Shown: positions 37,147 to 45,452, counted from the stretch's first letter. The stretch is DNA of 64,000 bases from Acidobacteriota bacterium (GCA_016195265.1 JACPZW010000043.1:36077-100076); one strand, 5' to 3'. Numbers and translations are program-made. The notes: generated from the sequence alone by a model not told the origin.

Positions 37147-37647
37147 ATGACGGCGACCTACTTCGCTGACGACGATGGCCGGTGGACTGACGTCGCGATG
37201 GCATCCTGGTTGGCGTGCCTCTTCGAGCACAACGGCGACCTCGCTGTGGGCGCGAGGCGCGTCGTGCTCACGCTCCACGGTCGTGATGCGTCAGTCCTCC
37301 AGAGCCTCCAGAAGCGATTCGGGGGCCAGGGTGAGAAGACCGACCGACTGGACCGGCGGCACACAGCAAGTTGGCGTGTGAGCCGACCTCAAGAGCTTAC
37401 GCGCCTTCTACGGGTGATGTGGCCGTATCTCACCATCACGCGCGAGACGGTGCGGAACGCGCTGGACGCGTTGGACCGCATCAAGACGAGCGAACAGGAG
37501 CGTGAACAACGCGATCGAGAGATCGTCGCGTTGTGGATAGAGGGCCGATCTAAGAACGCGATTGCGCGGGCCCTCGATGTCCCGTATCCAGTCGTGACCA
37601 AGGCGATCGAGTGCTGGAAGCGCGGCCCATGGGCTCCGCAAGACTGA
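37147..37647 (+). CDS. LAGLIDADG-like protein with C-terminal helix-turn-helix
   Basis: The intact 166-residue product starts at the ATG at 37147. Residues 20-32 (SWLACLFEHNGDL) match the single LAGLIDADG dodecapeptide, including the terminal acidic residue. LQSLQKRFGGQ and SWRVSRPQELTRLLRVMWPYL follow in the order seen in homing-endonuclease cores. Residues about 118-157 (DREIVALWIEGRSKNAIARALDV) form a resolvase-like helix-turn-helix. The combination suggests a DNA-binding or homing-type protein. As the only intact gene in the island it is the likely cargo or mobility factor. Function is inferred from motifs; a nickase, a cleaving enzyme or an inactive regulator are all possible. Confidence 0.65.
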   Translation: MTATYFADDDGRWTDVAMASWLACLFEHNGDLAVGARRVVLTLHGRDASVLQSLQKRFGGQGEKTDRLDRRHTASWRVSRPQELTRLLRVMWPYLTITRETVRNALDALDRIKTSEQEREQRDREIVALWIEGRSKNAIARALDVPYPVVTKAIECWKRGPWAPQD

Positions 37648-37729
37648 CGAGGACGGCACTGTCGCCGGTTAGCAGCCGCGTGTCAGTGTGTGTCAGCAAC
37701 GCTGCCCACACCCGATTCATTTCCCGCGT

Positions 37730-37774
37730 CTTTTAATCACGGTGTCCCGGGTTCGATCCCCGGGGGGCCCACCA
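37730..37774 (+). repeat. Attachment-site direct repeat, distal copy
   Basis: Perfect 45-bp copy of the tRNA-Lys 3' end. The upstream half of a tRNA is absent here, so it is not a second tRNA gene. It marks the far end of the island. Confidence 0.92.
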
Positions 37775-37789
37775 ACTTTGCTGACTCCC

Positions 37790-37835
37790 TTCACAGGCAA
37801 AGCTGTCCCGCCGAAGCGCTCGAAGGCGGACTTCG
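37790..37835 (+). repeat. Repeat following a tRNA gene, copy 1
   Basis: The stretch AGCTGTCCCGCCGAAGCG followed by a GAAGGCGGAC block begins about 27 bases after the distal tRNA-Lys end. Before the island inserted it would have lain directly behind tRNA-Lys. A related stretch follows tRNA-Glu at 48836-48875. Confidence 0.45.
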
Positions 37836-37867
37836 TGACCCAGCGCTCAGCTTGGTAACTGAGTAGG

Positions 37868-39115
37868 CTACGCATTCGCGCGCAGGAATACCCGTCCGCC
37901 GGCGGCGAGCGCGACCGACAGCGCGGCGCACAGGAAGAACACCATCCGTACGCCGATCATCTCGGCCAGCACGCCGGACAGCACGAGCCCGAGAATTTGC
38001 CCGAGAAAGATCACCGATGCGTTCGTGCTGCCCACGCGGCCGAGCATGTCGTGCGGCGTCTCGCGCTGAATGAGCGTCTGCGCCGGCACGAGGATCGCGG
38101 CGAACGCAAACCCGATGATGAACGTCGACGCGAGGGCGGCCGCAATGTACGGCAGCGCCCCGAGCAGGAGGACGCCGGCGCCGATGCCGAGCAGTCCCGA
38201 GAGCACCAGCCCCGTATCCGAGAACCGGCGCGCGAGCATCCGGACGATTTGGGTGCCGATCAGCATGCCGACGCCGACGTTGCCGCTCACGAATCCGAAC
38301 AGCCCGGCGCTGGCGTGCAGCGTGTCGCGCACGTAGATCGAAATCAGCGGGCCGAAGCAGCCGATCGTGAACAGCCCCGCCGCCATCGCGAGCACGAAGA
38401 ACAGAATCGCCGCGTGGTGCAGGATGAAGTTCATCCCGGCGGCCATGTCTTTCCAGATCGCGTAGATGCGGTTCCCGGACGACCCCTGTTGCGCCGGCAT
38501 CGCCGCGGACCGCTTGATCACGACCGATCCGATCATTGCGGCCGAGAACACAAAGCTCGCGACGTCGACCAGGTAACACACCTTCGGCGTGAACGCCGCG
38601 ACGATGGCGCCCGCAGTCGCCGGACCGATGATGCGGCTGCCCATGAAGGCGACCTGCATCAGCGCGTTGGCGGACATCAGTCCGGCGGCCGGCACGTACG
38701 TCCGGATCGTGACGGTCTGCGCGGGCCCGAAGAACGCCGACACGCAGCTGAGCGCGCCGAGCACGATGTAGACGTGCCACACCGCCGTCGAGGGAATCAG
38801 GAGCAGCGCCAGCGCCGCGCGGATCAGATCGCTCGAGACGAGCGTGGGCTTGAGCGGCCACCGGTCCACGAACACGCCGGCGATCGGCCCGACGAACACG
38901 ATCGGCAACATGTAGGCGATTTGAAGGCCGGTGAGCTGCGTCGGCGTGCCGCGCATGCGGAACGAGACCACGGCTATGACGGCGAAGAGCGCCAGAAAAT
39001 CGCCGAACAGACTGATGACCTGCGCGTACCAGACGCGGCGCATCACGTCGATGCGCAGCACGTCCCTGAACGAGAGAGGAGGCACAGGAAGTGTGGCAGT
39101 GGATGAAGAGGACAT
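37868..39115 (-). CDS. MFS transporter, EntS-like (MFS_3 family)
   Basis: The 415-residue protein has about twelve transmembrane segments with the weak loop motif GVFVDRWPLKPTLVSSDLIRA of the EntS/transmembrane-secretion-effector group. These exporters release siderophores or antibiotics, but the substrate here is unknown. It stands alone between the tRNA-Lys locus and a membrane-anchored hypothetical gene. Confidence 0.85.
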   Translation of the reverse strand: MSSSSTATLPVPPLSFRDVLRIDVMRRVWYAQVISLFGDFLALFAVIAVVSFRMRGTPTQLTGLQIAYMLPIVFVGPIAGVFVDRWPLKPTLVSSDLIRAALALLLIPSTAVWHVYIVLGALSCVSAFFGPAQTVTIRTYVPAAGLMSANALMQVAFMGSRIIGPATAGAIVAAFTPKVCYLVDVASFVFSAAMIGSVVIKRSAAMPAQQGSSGNRIYAIWKDMAAGMNFILHHAAILFFVLAMAAGLFTIGCFGPLISIYVRDTLHASAGLFGFVSGNVGVGMLIGTQIVRMLARRFSDTGLVLSGLLGIGAGVLLLGALPYIAAALASTFIIGFAFAAILVPAQTLIQRETPHDMLGRVGSTNASVIFLGQILGLVLSGVLAEMIGVRMVFFLCAALSVALAAGGRVFLRANA

Positions 39116-39149
39116 GAAGACGTAACTTTACTGGTTGTAAGTGTGACGT

Positions 39150-39212
39150 GTGAAGGCTAAGACGAGTCTCGCGTCTTGAGACTTCAGACTTGAGACTTCA
39201 GACTTTCAGTGC
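39150..39212. repeat. GAGACTTCAGACTT low-complexity repeat
   Basis: Copies of TTGAGACTTCAGAC occupy the gap between the MFS gene start and the hypothetical gene stop. The TTA used as its stop codon (39212) is at the edge of the repeat. Confidence 0.55.
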
Positions 39213-39862
39213 TAAACGTTTTCACTGGCGAGCGCGGTCAGGAGCGCTGAGTAAGACGCCTGCAGCAGATCGCCGATCCTGATCCAGTCCGGTTGACCCG
39301 CTTCCGCGTCGCGCAGGGCGGCCGCCTGCGCGCGCAGAAACGCCGGGGTCTCGACACTCCTCCGCGACGTCTCGTACAACGCCGCGTATTCGTCGGCGAT
39401 CAGCGCGCCGACGTGCTCGGGGCTGTTCTGATCGGGGACACGCCGCGCGACCCACCACGCGAGCTCGGCTTTGGCCACCGCGCGCGGATCGAACCCCGCG
39501 TCCGTCCACCACCGCGCCGTCGCGTACGCGGCTTCCAGATCCGGGAGCACGACGTCGTACCCGCCCTTCAAATCGCCGAATGTCGCTGCCGCGCGCGCGA
39601 GGTGGAACCCCTCGGTCGCGGCGACCGCCCACGAATACCGGTACTGCTCGTGGAGCATCGTCACGAGGAGCGTGAACAGGCGCACGCGCTCTTTCGCGTA
39701 GTACGCCTGCCACATGCGGACTTCGAGATCGGCGAGACGCGAGGGATTGAACTGGCGCATCGACCGCGGCCCGCGGGGCGGCGTCAGCGCGAACGCCGCG
39801 ACGAATGCGACAACGACCGCGACCCCGATCGCCGCGCGTCGAAACCGCGAGGCGCTCAGCAC
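39212..39862 (-). CDS. Hypothetical membrane-anchored protein
   Basis: From the GTG at 39862 the product has one N-terminal transmembrane helix (about residues 6-27) and a mainly helical soluble domain rich in Trp and Tyr (YRYSWAVAATEGFHLARAAATF). No motif was recognised. An ATG at 39895 would start inside a GCACCC repeat and add residues such as RGAGCRAGCR, which look like translated repeat, so the later start is preferred. It lies 50 bp from the metallo-beta-lactamase gene on the same strand and may be co-transcribed with it. Confidence 0.65.
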   Translation of the reverse strand: MLSASRFRRAAIGVAVVVAFVAAFALTPPRGPRSMRQFNPSRLADLEVRMWQAYYAKERVRLFTLLVTMLHEQYRYSWAVAATEGFHLARAAATFGDLKGGYDVVLPDLEAAYATARWWTDAGFDPRAVAKAELAWWVARRVPDQNSPEHVGALIADEYAALYETSRRSVETPAFLRAQAAALRDAEAGQPDWIRIGDLLQASYSALLTALASENV

Positions 39863-39913
39863 CCTGCACCCGGCACGGCACCCAGCACCCCGCACCCGGC
39901 ACCCGGCACCATC
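39855..39913. repeat. GCACCC-type low-complexity repeat
   Basis: Copies of GCACCCGGCACC and GCACCCAGCACCC fill the gap between the metallo-beta-lactamase stop and the next gene start. The same word family occurs at 6026-6135. Confidence 0.65.
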
Positions 39914-40754
39914 ACTTCTTTTCAGCCCTCAGCTGCGTCAGATAGGCGTCCTCGGCCTTCGTCACGAACCGCTCGTATCCCTCCGGATCGACGAACGGAT
40001 TCGGCTGCCCCTTCTGCAGCGTGCGGGCCTTCTCGGCCTTGCCTTCGAGGTCGAACACGGAGCCGTGTTCGGCGACGAAGACGTCCGGCTTCAGATCGCG
40101 GAGCACGCGGAACGTCCGCGCGTAGTGATCGGCGATCGCCGGCACGCGCGCGTTGCCGACCAGGTGCACGCCTTCGTTCACGGTCACGCTGCAGACAAAC
40201 GCCACCTTGTACCGGCGTCCATCCTCGACCACGTCGGTCGTCCAGGTGGTACAGCCTTGCGTGTGGCCCGGCGTCAGGTGGGCCGTCAGCGTCATGCCGC
40301 CGAGGGACACCGTCTCGCCGTCCTTCACCACGCGATCGATCTTGATCGGCGTCCAGCCTTGGCTGCCGAGCGCCGAGCGATCGACGCCGGATTCGATCGC
40401 TTCCAGGTCCGCGTCCATCGCCACGGTCAGCGCGCCGGTCAGCCGCTTCAACTCGGCCTGCCCGCCGATGTGATCGTAGTGCGCGTGCCCGGCCAGCAGC
40501 AGCCTGACATCGCTCAGCCGGAGCCCGAGCCGCTCGACGTTGGCGCGGATGAACGGCACGGACGCGGCCTCCCCCGAGTCGATCAGCACGCCGCCCGCCG
40601 GCGTGACGATCAGGAACGACGACAGGCCGCGCGTGCCGACGTAGTACACGTTGCCGACGATGCGAATGGGATCGAACGGCTGGCGCCAGTCCGACTGCCC
40701 GGCCGCGACGACGCCGCTCGCGAGGACGATCGCGGCGGCAAGGGCGCGTCTCAT
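39912..40754 (-). CDS. Subclass B3-type metallo-beta-lactamase homologue
   Basis: The 280-residue protein has a signal peptide (about 1-20) and the metal ligands of subclass B3: H90-x-H92-x-D94-H95 (HAHYDHIGG), H164 in TPGHTQGCTTW and H229 in AEHGSVFDL. The spacing and the GTRGLSSFLI lead match B3 enzymes such as those found in soil metagenomes. The likely reaction is zinc-dependent beta-lactam hydrolysis in the periplasm, but many environmental members have other or weak activity. It is a chromosomal gene with normal neighbours and no mobile element. Confidence 0.85.
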   Translation of the reverse strand: MRRALAAAIVLASGVVAAGQSDWRQPFDPIRIVGNVYYVGTRGLSSFLIVTPAGGVLIDSGEAASVPFIRANVERLGLRLSDVRLLLAGHAHYDHIGGQAELKRLTGALTVAMDADLEAIESGVDRSALGSQGWTPIKIDRVVKDGETVSLGGMTLTAHLTPGHTQGCTTWTTDVVEDGRRYKVAFVCSVTVNEGVHLVGNARVPAIADHYARTFRVLRDLKPDVFVAEHGSVFDLEGKAEKARTLQKGQPNPFVDPEGYERFVTKAEDAYLTQLRAEKK

Positions 40755-40788
40755 GGCTGCCGATTATACAAGGCTATACTCGGAACCG

Positions 40789-41844
40789 ATGGACATCCGC
40801 GAGGCCACGCGGTCGTACGAGACCTGGCTCGCCCGCCACACGCGCGTCGTGCCCGCGGATCTGCGGCTGAAGCACGCGCGCATGGCCGAAAGCGCGTTCT
40901 ACTTTCTGCGCGGCACATTCTATCGCTGGGCCCAGCAGTGGCCGGAGGCGTGCCCGGATCTCGCCGCGGCGCCGCGCGTCCTCGCGGTCGGCGATCTGCA
41001 CGTCGAGAACTTCGGCACGTGGCGCGACGCCGAAGGCCGACTCGTCTGGGGCATCAACGACGTCGACGAGGCGTGGCGGCTGCCGTACACCAACGACCTG
41101 ACGCGGCTCGCCACCAGCGCGCTCCTCGCGATCCGCGCCGGGCATCTCGCCGTGTCGCCGCGCGAAGCGTGCGACGCGATCCTCGAAGGCTACCACCGCG
41201 CGCTCGAGCTTCGCGGGCGCCCGTTCGTACTCGAGGAGCGCCACGGCTGGCTGCGCAAGATGGCGCTCGGCGAACTGCGCGACCCGGAGAAGTACTGGAC
41301 GCGTCTCGACGCGCTGCCGACGGCGAGGGGCGCGATCCCGACGGGCGTGTTGCGCGCCGCACTGCCCGATCGGCGCCTGGCCGTCCGCGTGGTGGCCCGG
41401 CAGGCCGGCGTCGGCAGCCTGGGCCGCCCCCGGTTCGTCGCGCTGGCGACGGCGCACGGCGCGCGCATCGCGCGCGAAGCCAAGGCGCTCGTGCCGTCGG
41501 CCGTGGCGTGGGCTTCGGGCCGCGCGCGCGCGTCGAGCCTGTGCGCCGCCATCCTCGAGCGCGCCGTCCGCGATCCCGATCCGTTCTTCAGCGTCCGCGC
41601 CGGCTGGATCGTGCGCCGGCTGTCGCCGCACTGCTCGCGCATCGACCTGGCGGACCTGTCGCGCGAACGCGACGAACGGCGGTTGCTGCGGGCGATGGGC
41701 CTGGAAACGGGCAACATCCATCTGGGCAGTTCCGCCCCCATCGCCGCGGATCTGCGCCGCCGGCGTGGCCGCTGGCTGGAGCACGCGACGCAGACCATGG
41801 CGCGCCTGGTGGAAACGGAATGGCGGGAGTGTGCGAGAATCTGA
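40789..41844 (+). CDS. DUF2252 family protein
   Basis: The 351-residue protein has the DUF2252 hallmarks: the kinase-like DLHVENFGTWRDAEG motif near residue 67 and WGINDVDEA shortly after, resembling the catalytic loop and metal site of the protein-kinase/aminoglycoside-kinase fold. The biochemical role of the family is unknown. It diverges from the metallo-beta-lactamase gene, with a 34-bp shared leader. Confidence 0.82.
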   Translation: MDIREATRSYETWLARHTRVVPADLRLKHARMAESAFYFLRGTFYRWAQQWPEACPDLAAAPRVLAVGDLHVENFGTWRDAEGRLVWGINDVDEAWRLPYTNDLTRLATSALLAIRAGHLAVSPREACDAILEGYHRALELRGRPFVLEERHGWLRKMALGELRDPEKYWTRLDALPTARGAIPTGVLRAALPDRRLAVRVVARQAGVGSLGRPRFVALATAHGARIAREAKALVPSAVAWASGRARASSLCAAILERAVRDPDPFFSVRAGWIVRRLSPHCSRIDLADLSRERDERRLLRAMGLETGNIHLGSSAPIAADLRRRRGRWLEHATQTMARLVETEWRECARI

Positions 41845-41914
41845 AGGTTGAAGTGTGAAGGCTGAAGGGTGAAGAGAAGTTGGAAGCACGAAGGAAGAAA
41901 GAGAAAGGGATTCC
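41841..41914. repeat. GAAGGTTGAAG purine-rich low-complexity repeat
   Basis: Words such as GAAGTGTGAAGGCTGAAGGG and GAAGGAAGAAAG fill the gap before the lipoprotein gene. GAGAAAGGG just before its ATG could serve as a ribosome-binding site, so here the repeat and the signal overlap. Confidence 0.5.
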
Positions 41915-42328
41915 ATGCGTTCGCGATTGATGCCCGCTGCCGCCCTCGCGCTTGCCTGCGCGATCATGTTCGCGTGCGGCGGCATCACCGACCCGTCCAA
42001 GAACGTGACCGAAACGTTCAGCGGCACGATCCAGCCCGGCAGTCGCGACACGGCGAAACCGTTCAACGTTCCGTCTACCGGCGAGTACACGGTCAAGCTG
42101 ACGGCGCTCGCGCCCAACAGCAGCGTCATCATCGGCATCGACGTGTACCAGGATCCGAGCAACGGCAACTGCACGAGCCTGCAGGTCTACCAGCGGAACA
42201 CGTTCGCAACGCTGAACGTGCAGGCGCTCGCCGGCCAGATTTTCTCGGGGCACTACTGCGTCCTTGCGTTCGACGTCGGCGGGCTGACGACGGCCACGAC
42301 GTACACGCTGACGGTCTCCCACCCGTAA
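41915..42328 (+). CDS. Small lipoprotein
   Basis: The 137-residue product has a lipoprotein signal peptide with the lipobox MFAC (cysteine near residue 21), then a beta-rich domain with two cysteines (NGNC and HYC) that may pair. It resembles the PPC-like beta-sandwich domains found on exported bacterial proteins (FSGTIQPGSRDTAKPF, GEYTVKLTAL). Probably outer-membrane anchored; role unknown. Confidence 0.75.
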   Translation: MRSRLMPAAALALACAIMFACGGITDPSKNVTETFSGTIQPGSRDTAKPFNVPSTGEYTVKLTALAPNSSVIIGIDVYQDPSNGNCTSLQVYQRNTFATLNVQALAGQIFSGHYCVLAFDVGGLTTATTYTLTVSHP

Positions 42329-42342
42329 GCCCCGGCAGTCTC

Positions 42343-42634
42343 GTGCCCTCGCTGGACGCGAAGATCGACGGCCTCTACCAGCTCGCGCTCGACGAATTCA
42401 CCGCCGCCTAAAGGCGGACACCACGGATCGAGTACGTGGCGTCCGCCTTCAGGCGGACGTGAAATCTCGGGCGGACCTGCAGCGTGAAGCGGCGATCAAA
42501 TCAGCGGAAACCGACTCGCGCGCGCCGACGCCGCGGAGCGAAACGCGCGACAGGCGTGGGAACAGGCCCACGACCAGCTGCTGACGGCGCAGAAGCGACT
42601 GACTGACTCGAAATGTCTGAAGTCTGAAGTCTGA
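42343..42634 (+). pseudogene. Remnant of a helical protein, both ends kept, middle lost
   Basis: The first 24 codons (VPSLDAKIDGLYQLALDEFTAA) match the start of a helical protein family common in these bacteria and end at a TAA. A later fragment in another frame (RADAAERNARQAWEQAHDQLLTAQKRL) is its typical coiled-coil tail. The middle, usually more than 200 residues, is gone and its place is taken by a palindromic hairpin at 42412-42458. No start-to-stop protein is possible. Confidence 0.6.
42412..42458. repeat. Palindromic hairpin element
   Basis: AGGCGGAC at 42412-42419 can pair with GTCCGCCT at 42441-42448, extended by a second CCAC/GTGG pair. The same GTCCGCCT can instead pair with AGGCGGAC at 42451-42458. 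The two competing hairpins sit at the deletion junction of the pseudogene. Confidence 0.7.
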
Positions 42635-42668
42635 ATTTCAGAATCTGAATTCTGAATTCTGAATTTTC
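42612..42668. repeat. TCTGAAGTCTGAATT low-complexity repeat
   Basis: Words TCTGAAGTCTGAAG and CTGAATTCTGAATT lead into the DUF1501 gene; the minus-strand TGA stop at 42667 is in its last unit. The word is related to the 8-bp unit at 14057-14216. Confidence 0.6.
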
Positions 42669-43929
42669 AAACAAAGTCGATCCCCGTCTTTCTGAAATTT
42701 CCGCCGAGCACCGTCACCGAATCCGCGCCCAGCCAGTTGTCGAGGACCTTCGCGTACGCCGATCGGAAGTCCGTCTCGAACGTGACGTCGCCCGCGGCGT
42801 TCTCCAGCGTCGGGTTCTGCGGATCCGGACTCAGGTTCGGCGACGTGCCGTAGATGCCGCCGCGCACGCCGCCGCCCATCGCGAACATGACGCTCGCCGC
42901 ACCGTGGTCGGTGCCGCGGCTGCCGTTCTCCGTGATCCGGCGGCCGAACTCGGAGAACGACAGCAGCAGCGTGCTGCTCAGCAGGCCCTGGTTTTTCAGA
43001 TCGGTGTAGAGCGCGCTCAAACCGTCGTTCAACGTCACCATCAGCCGGACGTACGCACCGTTGTCCGCGATCGTGTCCTGCGACGCGTGCGTGTCGAATC
43101 CGCCCGTCTGCACCCAGAACACGCGCGTACCCGTGTCTTTCACCATCGCACCGGCCACGGCCTGCAGCGCCTGGCCGAACCCGTTGTTCGGATAGGCGAT
43201 CGACGGCTTGACCTGGCCGACCGACGCGACGGTGTCGAGCGTGGCGAGCGCCGATTGCACGGTCGTGCTCACGAACGCCACCTGCGGTTTGTCGACGGGA
43301 ATGTGCGACGCGATGCTCGTCGCCGCCGCGCGCTCCAGCACGCCCTCGCCGCCGCCCGTCGGGCTCTGAAACGCGTACCCGTTGACGTTGGGAATCGACG
43401 CGACCGCCACCGTTCCCTGAAACATGTGCGGCGCCTCACCGACCGTGTTCCACGCAACCAGCGGGCTGAGCGGCGGCGCGAGCGTGGACAGATATCGTCC
43501 GATCCAGCCGCTCCCCGTCGAGTTCATTGGATTCGCCGTGGACCAGATGTCGGTGCCGAAGAAATGCGACCGGCTCGAGTTCGCGTACCCCACGCGCTGG
43601 ATGAACGCCAGCCGTCCTTCGTTGAAGATGCTCTGGAGGCCCGCCAGCTTCGGGTGCAGGCCGAGCGCCTTCCCGCTCGAGTCACTCCCGATTGGCAGCA
43701 CCGTGCCCGGGGAAATGCCGAGCGTCGGCCGCCGGCTGTAATAGAACGGATCGGTGTAGGGCACCAGCGTGCTCAACCCGTCGTTGCCGCCCGAGAGATC
43801 CAGAATGATGAGGTTACGGCTCGCGGGCCCCTGCGCGTACGCGAGGTCCGACACGAACCTCGGCACGGCCAGACTGACGGTGAATGCCGCCACGCCGTTC
43901 TTGATGAAAGTGCGTCGTGTGATTGACAT
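42667..43929 (-). CDS. DUF1501 domain protein, Tat-exported
   Basis: Starting at the ATG at 43929 the 420-residue protein opens with a twin-arginine signal (R5-R6 in SITRRTFIKNG). The DUF1501 fold follows, with NLIILDLSGGNDGLSTLVPY and the late FSEFGRRITENGSRGTDHG motif, and related to sulfatases. Upstream in-frame residues come from a repeat and are rejected as start. DUF1501 and DUF1800 proteins are normally encoded side by side, as here; the function is unknown and a periplasmic location is inferred from the Tat signal. Confidence 0.9.
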   Translation of the reverse strand: MSITRRTFIKNGVAAFTVSLAVPRFVSDLAYAQGPASRNLIILDLSGGNDGLSTLVPYTDPFYYSRRPTLGISPGTVLPIGSDSSGKALGLHPKLAGLQSIFNEGRLAFIQRVGYANSSRSHFFGTDIWSTANPMNSTGSGWIGRYLSTLAPPLSPLVAWNTVGEAPHMFQGTVAVASIPNVNGYAFQSPTGGGEGVLERAAATSIASHIPVDKPQVAFVSTTVQSALATLDTVASVGQVKPSIAYPNNGFGQALQAVAGAMVKDTGTRVFWVQTGGFDTHASQDTIADNGAYVRLMVTLNDGLSALYTDLKNQGLLSSTLLLSFSEFGRRITENGSRGTDHGAASVMFAMGGGVRGGIYGTSPNLSPDPQNPTLENAAGDVTFETDFRSAYAKVLDNWLGADSVTVLGGNFRKTGIDFV

Positions 43930-43996
43930 AGTGACTCCGCGGTGACTGGTGACTGGTGACTGGTGTTTATCTTCCCAGCCACTAGCCACCGGTCAC
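43930..43996. repeat. GGTGACTGGTGACT / CCAGCCACTAGCCACC inverted low-complexity repeat
   Basis: The left half has GGTGACTGGTGACT in tandem, and the right half carries the complementary CCAGCCACTAGCCACCGGTCACC. The whole can fold as a hairpin between DUF1800 and DUF1501. The same words occur singly at 11811, 14581 and 32523. Confidence 0.65.
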
Positions 43997-44000
43997 CCGC

Positions 44001-45452
44001 CTATACAAACTGATACGCCGCCGATCCGAGAATCAAGTGCACGACGCCGGCGCCCTTCGTCCGTAGCTGCGCGTCCGAGCCCGTCCACGTGCTGCCCGCG
44101 CTCGCGTACGTGATCAGATCGGCCCGCACCGCGGGATCCAGATCCGTCGCCAGGCGTGATGTCAGGAAATCGACGAGCGCGGTCGGACTGCTACGCGCGC
44201 CGGCGGACGCCGTGGCGATGCGGAATTGCTGATTGGCCGCAAGATTCGACGCCCAGTTCATCCGGTTCAGCATCGCCCCTGTCGAGAACCAGCTCTGGCC
44301 GAGCACCCATCCGGCCACGTTCGGCGGATCGAACAGCTTCTGTCCCATGTTGATCAGCGGTGAAAGCGCGCTGGCGGCCGAGTACCCCGTCCACCCCACT
44401 TCCTTGAGCGCGCGGACGACGTATTCCACCGGCCAGGCGTAGCGCGTGAAGTAGGTCGCCGGGTCCTGGAACTGCGGCGCCATGAAGATCGCCCGCAGCA
44501 CCGGCTTGATGGCCGTGCCGTTCTGCAGATAGATGTTGGCGAGGTAATCGAGGTCGGAAGCCCTCGGCGTGAGCGTTTCGCTGAAGAAGAAGGTCAGGAG
44601 CTTGGACGCCACGCGACGCGCGGTCTCGGGGTGATACGCGAGCGCGTTGATGAGATCGATCGCGTCCTGCGTGCCCGACGCCGCCGCTCGCGCGGGGATG
44701 GTCTTCCCGCCGTCAGCGTAGATCGGGAAGCTGAACGTCTTCGACCCTGTGTCGTGCTGATTGGCGCGGTAGACCCAACTGAATGAAGCATTCGGCGACC
44801 GGATGTCGCCGGTCTGCAGGTTGATGCCGGTGAACACGCGCGCCGCCGCGTAGACGTCGCTCTCGGTGTAGTAGCCGACGCCGCGCGAAAAGAGCTCCAT
44901 CAGCTCGCGGCCGAAATTCTCCTGCGGCTGGGCCCTGGTGTTCGTGTTGCCGTCCAGCCAGTAGAGCATCGCCGGATCGATGGTGATTTGAATGAGCAGG
45001 ACGCGCAGCGTCCCGAGGGCGTTGGCGCGGAGCATCTCGATCTGCCCCTGCTGTCCCGCGGGATCCTCGGACGCCTTGGCGGCCATCAGACGCGTCGCGT
45101 GGGCCGTGTTGACGACGCCCGCAATCTTGTCGAAGCCCGTCGCGAAGTAGTTGTGCCAGAAGAGCGTCATCTTCTCCTGGAGCGGGCGCTGCGAGTGCAC
45201 CATCCGGAACAGCCATCGCTGTTGCGCGTCGGTCAGGATTGTGTTCGGCGAAAACGGGCCGTTCGACGTCGTCCCGAGGTAGCCGGGCTGGCCGATGTTC
45301 GCGTCCACCGTGTCGGGAATCGTGTCGTAGTTGAGGAGGCGGTCGACGGCCTGCGCGTACGACAGGTTCCCGAACGCGGCAATTTCGTCCGGCCCGACGC
45401 CGAACCCCGCCCGCCGAAGCAGGTGTGCGATTAACTTCGCGCTGTCGGCCAT
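44001..45452 (-). CDS. DUF1800 domain protein
   Basis: The product starts at the ATG at 45452, preceded by AAGGAGAG; a GTG two codons earlier is possible. It shows the family lead AHLLRRAGFGVGPDEIAA, the MTLFWHNYFATGFDK segment and the C-terminal PPNVAGW-containing block. It has no clear signal peptide, so its export is uncertain; its partner DUF1501 is Tat-exported. The pair may form a complex, which is inference from conserved co-occurrence. Confidence 0.9.
   Translation of the reverse strand: MADSAKLIAHLLRRAGFGVGPDEIAAFGNLSYAQAVDRLLNYDTIPDTVDANIGQPGYLGTTSNGPFSPNTILTDAQQRWLFRMVHSQRPLQEKMTLFWHNYFATGFDKIAGVVNTAHATRLMAAKASEDPAGQQGQIEMLRANALGTLRVLLIQITIDPAMLYWLDGNTNTRAQPQENFGRELMELFSRGVGYYTESDVYAAARVFTGINLQTGDIRSPNASFSWVYRANQHDTGSKTFSFPIYADGGKTIPARAAASGTQDAIDLINALAYHPETARRVASKLLTFFFSETLTPRASDLDYLANIYLQNGTAIKPVLRAIFMAPQFQDPATYFTRYAWPVEYVVRALKEVGWTGYSAASALSPLINMGQKLFDPPNVAGWVLGQSWFSTGAMLNRMNWASNLAANQQFRIATASAGARSSPTALVDFLTSRLATDLDPAVRADLITYASAGSTWTGSDAQLRTKGAGVVHLILGSAAYQFV

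Larger units (their letters stand above)
36280..37774. mobile_element. tRNA-Lys-integrated mini genomic island
   Basis: A perfect 45-bp direct repeat (36280-36324 in the tRNA, 37730-37774 downstream) bounds 1,405 bp of DNA holding only a decayed tyrosine integrase and one LAGLIDADG-like gene. The repeat includes the anticodon loop, T arm and CCA, the classic attachment pattern of tRNA-targeting integrases. The island has the integrase next to the tRNA-proximal att, as usual. Confidence 0.9.

Noticed and set aside
37730..37774. Second tRNA-Lys gene
   Set aside because: Only the 3' 45 bases are present; acceptor 5' strand and D arm are missing, so it is an att copy.
39895..39912. Alternative start of the membrane-anchored gene at 39895
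   Set aside because: The extra residues come from the GCACCC repeat and are not protein-like.
39912..40754. Recently acquired resistance gene
   Set aside because: Base composition and neighbours are ordinary and no IS or integrase is near; it looks resident.
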